Assembly (NCBI GenBank): GCA_018968995.1
Contig: JAGWZD010000159.1
Location: 1-5,434 of the forward strand
DNA length: 5,434 bases
Direction: 5' to 3'
From: Bdellovibrionales bacterium
GTDB lineage: Bacteria > Bdellovibrionota > UBA1018
Part shown: positions 4,605-5,434 of the stretch, piece by piece
How the letters are laid out: each line of letters begins with the position of its first letter
Numbering within the stretch: position 1 is the stretch's first letter
Translations under genes and position numbers: made by a program
Notes under the pieces: generated by a model
Databases searched by the model: none
The model's input: only the letters and a program-made list of their open reading frames with translations
Told to the model about the DNA's origin: nothing

Positions 4605-5434
4605 ATGCGCACTCCCTTTACCGACCTTGTTGGCTGCCGTTATCCCCTCATTGCTGGCCCCATGTTCCTCGTGAGCGATGAAAACCTGGTTCAAGCCGTC
4701 TGTAAGTCTGGGGCGACCGCAGCAATGCCGTCTCTCAACTGGCGCCAACCCGAGCAATTCCAACAAGCCGTTCGGGCAGTGAAGCAGGCGATAGGAGGCG
4801 CTCCCTTTGGAGTGAACCTGATCGTCAATAAGGCCAATCCTCGGGTCGAGCGAGATCTAGAGATCTGCGTTGAAGAGAAGGTTCCCTTTGTCATCACATC
4901 GCTGGGTAACCCTAAGGAAGTGATCCGACAGATGCACTCCATAGGCAGCAAGGTCTTTTGTGATGTCACGACCCTGGAATACGCCCAGAAAGTTGCCGAC
5001 CTCGGAGCTGATGGGGTCATCGCCGTTTCTTCTGGGGCAGGCGGACACGCAGGCCCCATTTCGCCGCTGGTTCTGATTCCTTACCTGAAAAAGAATCTGA
5101 AGATTCCTGTAATCGCAGCCGGAGGTATCGCCACAGGCGAGCAAATCGCAGCCGCCCTGGTCCTTGGAGCAGACGCAGTCCAACTAGGAACACGATTTAT
5201 AGCAAGCTCCGAAGCCAAAGTGTCTGATGGGTATAAAGACGCAATTTTGAACGCCAGACCCGAAGACATCGTGATGACACTGAAAATTTCTGGCACCCCG
5301 GCGGCGGTGATTCGTACACCCTATATCGATCAAGTGGGAACGGACATTTCCGCGCTGGAAAAGTTCTTGTTAAAAAACGCCTGGACTAAGAAAAGCATGA
5401 AAATGCTCCGCTCGGTGATTGGCGCAAAAACACT
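4605..5434 (+). CDS. Nitronate monooxygenase / 2-nitropropane dioxygenase-family FMN enzyme, partial (3' end outside window)
   Basis: The frame is open from ATG at 4605 through 276 codons to the right edge without a stop; family members are usually 310-360 residues, so only the C-terminus is missing. It is a TIM-barrel flavoenzyme (PF03060 type) that oxidises nitronates such as propionate 3-nitronate, or in the FabK branch reduces enoyl-ACP. Seen in order: YPLIAGPMFLVSDENL (13-28), the first strand near FMN; PFGVNL (67-72); SSGAGGHAGP (142-151), whose H148 matches the conserved GGHxG catalytic histidine; IPVIAAGGIATG (167-178) and GADAVQLGTRF (188-198), the flavin-phosphate loops. These features fit nitronate monooxygenase-like proteins; FabK cannot be excluded by motif alone, but no fatty-acid gene is adjacent. 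ATG at 4605 puts the first barrel strand at the usual distance. Only GGGG lies just upstream as a weak ribosome site. It is transcribed away from the FmdB-family gene. Confidence 0.88.
   Translation, partial: MRTPFTDLVGCRYPLIAGPMFLVSDENLVQAVCKSGATAAMPSLNWRQPEQFQQAVRAVKQAIGGAPFGVNLIVNKANPRVERDLEICVEEKVPFVITSLGNPKEVIRQMHSIGSKVFCDVTTLEYAQKVADLGADGVIAVSSGAGGHAGPISPLVLIPYLKKNLKIPVIAAGGIATGEQIAAALVLGADAVQLGTRFIASSEAKVSDGYKDAILNARPEDIVMTLKISGTPAAVIRTPYIDQVGTDISALEKFLLKNAWTKKSMKMLRSVIGAKT

Noticed and set aside
4691..5296. Three overlapping minus-strand open frames (up to 122 codons) opposite the nitronate monooxygenase-type gene
   Set aside because: The plus strand encodes a continuous flavoenzyme with its key motifs; the minus-strand products resemble nothing and overlap one another.

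Overview
The window looks like ordinary chromosomal DNA from a Gram-negative-type bacterium of roughly balanced base composition. Genes are tightly packed, starts are mixed ATG and GTG, and I see no transposase, phage gene, tRNA, rRNA or CRISPR array. The gene mix would fit Bdellovibrionota or a related deltaproteobacterial lineage, but that is a guess from remembered gene content, not something the sequence proves.

The left 3.9 kb is a leftward (minus-strand) block. In transcription order it holds a Gfo/Idh/MocA-family oxidoreductase (3879-2746), an inositol-3-phosphate synthase (2615-1278), a CDP-alcohol phosphatidyltransferase (1149-253, possibly from 1188) and the first 81 codons of a GtrA-like membrane protein that runs off the left edge (243-1). 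The last two genes are 9 nt apart. Inositol-3-phosphate synthase turns glucose 6-phosphate into inositol 3-phosphate. A CDP-alcohol phosphatidyltransferase carrying the complete catalytic motif and a lysine/arginine-rich segment like that of phosphatidylinositol-phosphate synthases is the natural next enzyme. Together they suggest a pathway for an inositol-containing phospholipid. GtrA-like proteins are usually tied to moving polyprenyl-linked sugars across the membrane, so the lipid, or another surface glycan, may be further glycosylated. The oxidoreductase may belong to the same pathway, but its substrate cannot be read from sequence. Two plausible sigma70-type promoters lie in the block: one directly before the oxidoreductase and one in the 130-nt gap before the inositol-3-phosphate synthase.

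The right 1.5 kb carries three small-molecule or metal-related genes in a convergent/divergent layout: a stand-alone DUF971 protein (3976-4296, plus) with a CxCxxC plus His zinc-site pattern; an FmdB-type zinc-ribbon protein (4508-4299, minus), which converges on it with only two bases between the stop codons; and a nitronate monooxygenase / 2-nitropropane dioxygenase-type FMN enzyme (4605 onward, plus), which is still open at the right edge.

No intergenic gap exceeds about 135 bases. I found no clearly undescribed system. The most interesting item is the inositol phospholipid cluster and the repeat-bearing promoter in front of it.
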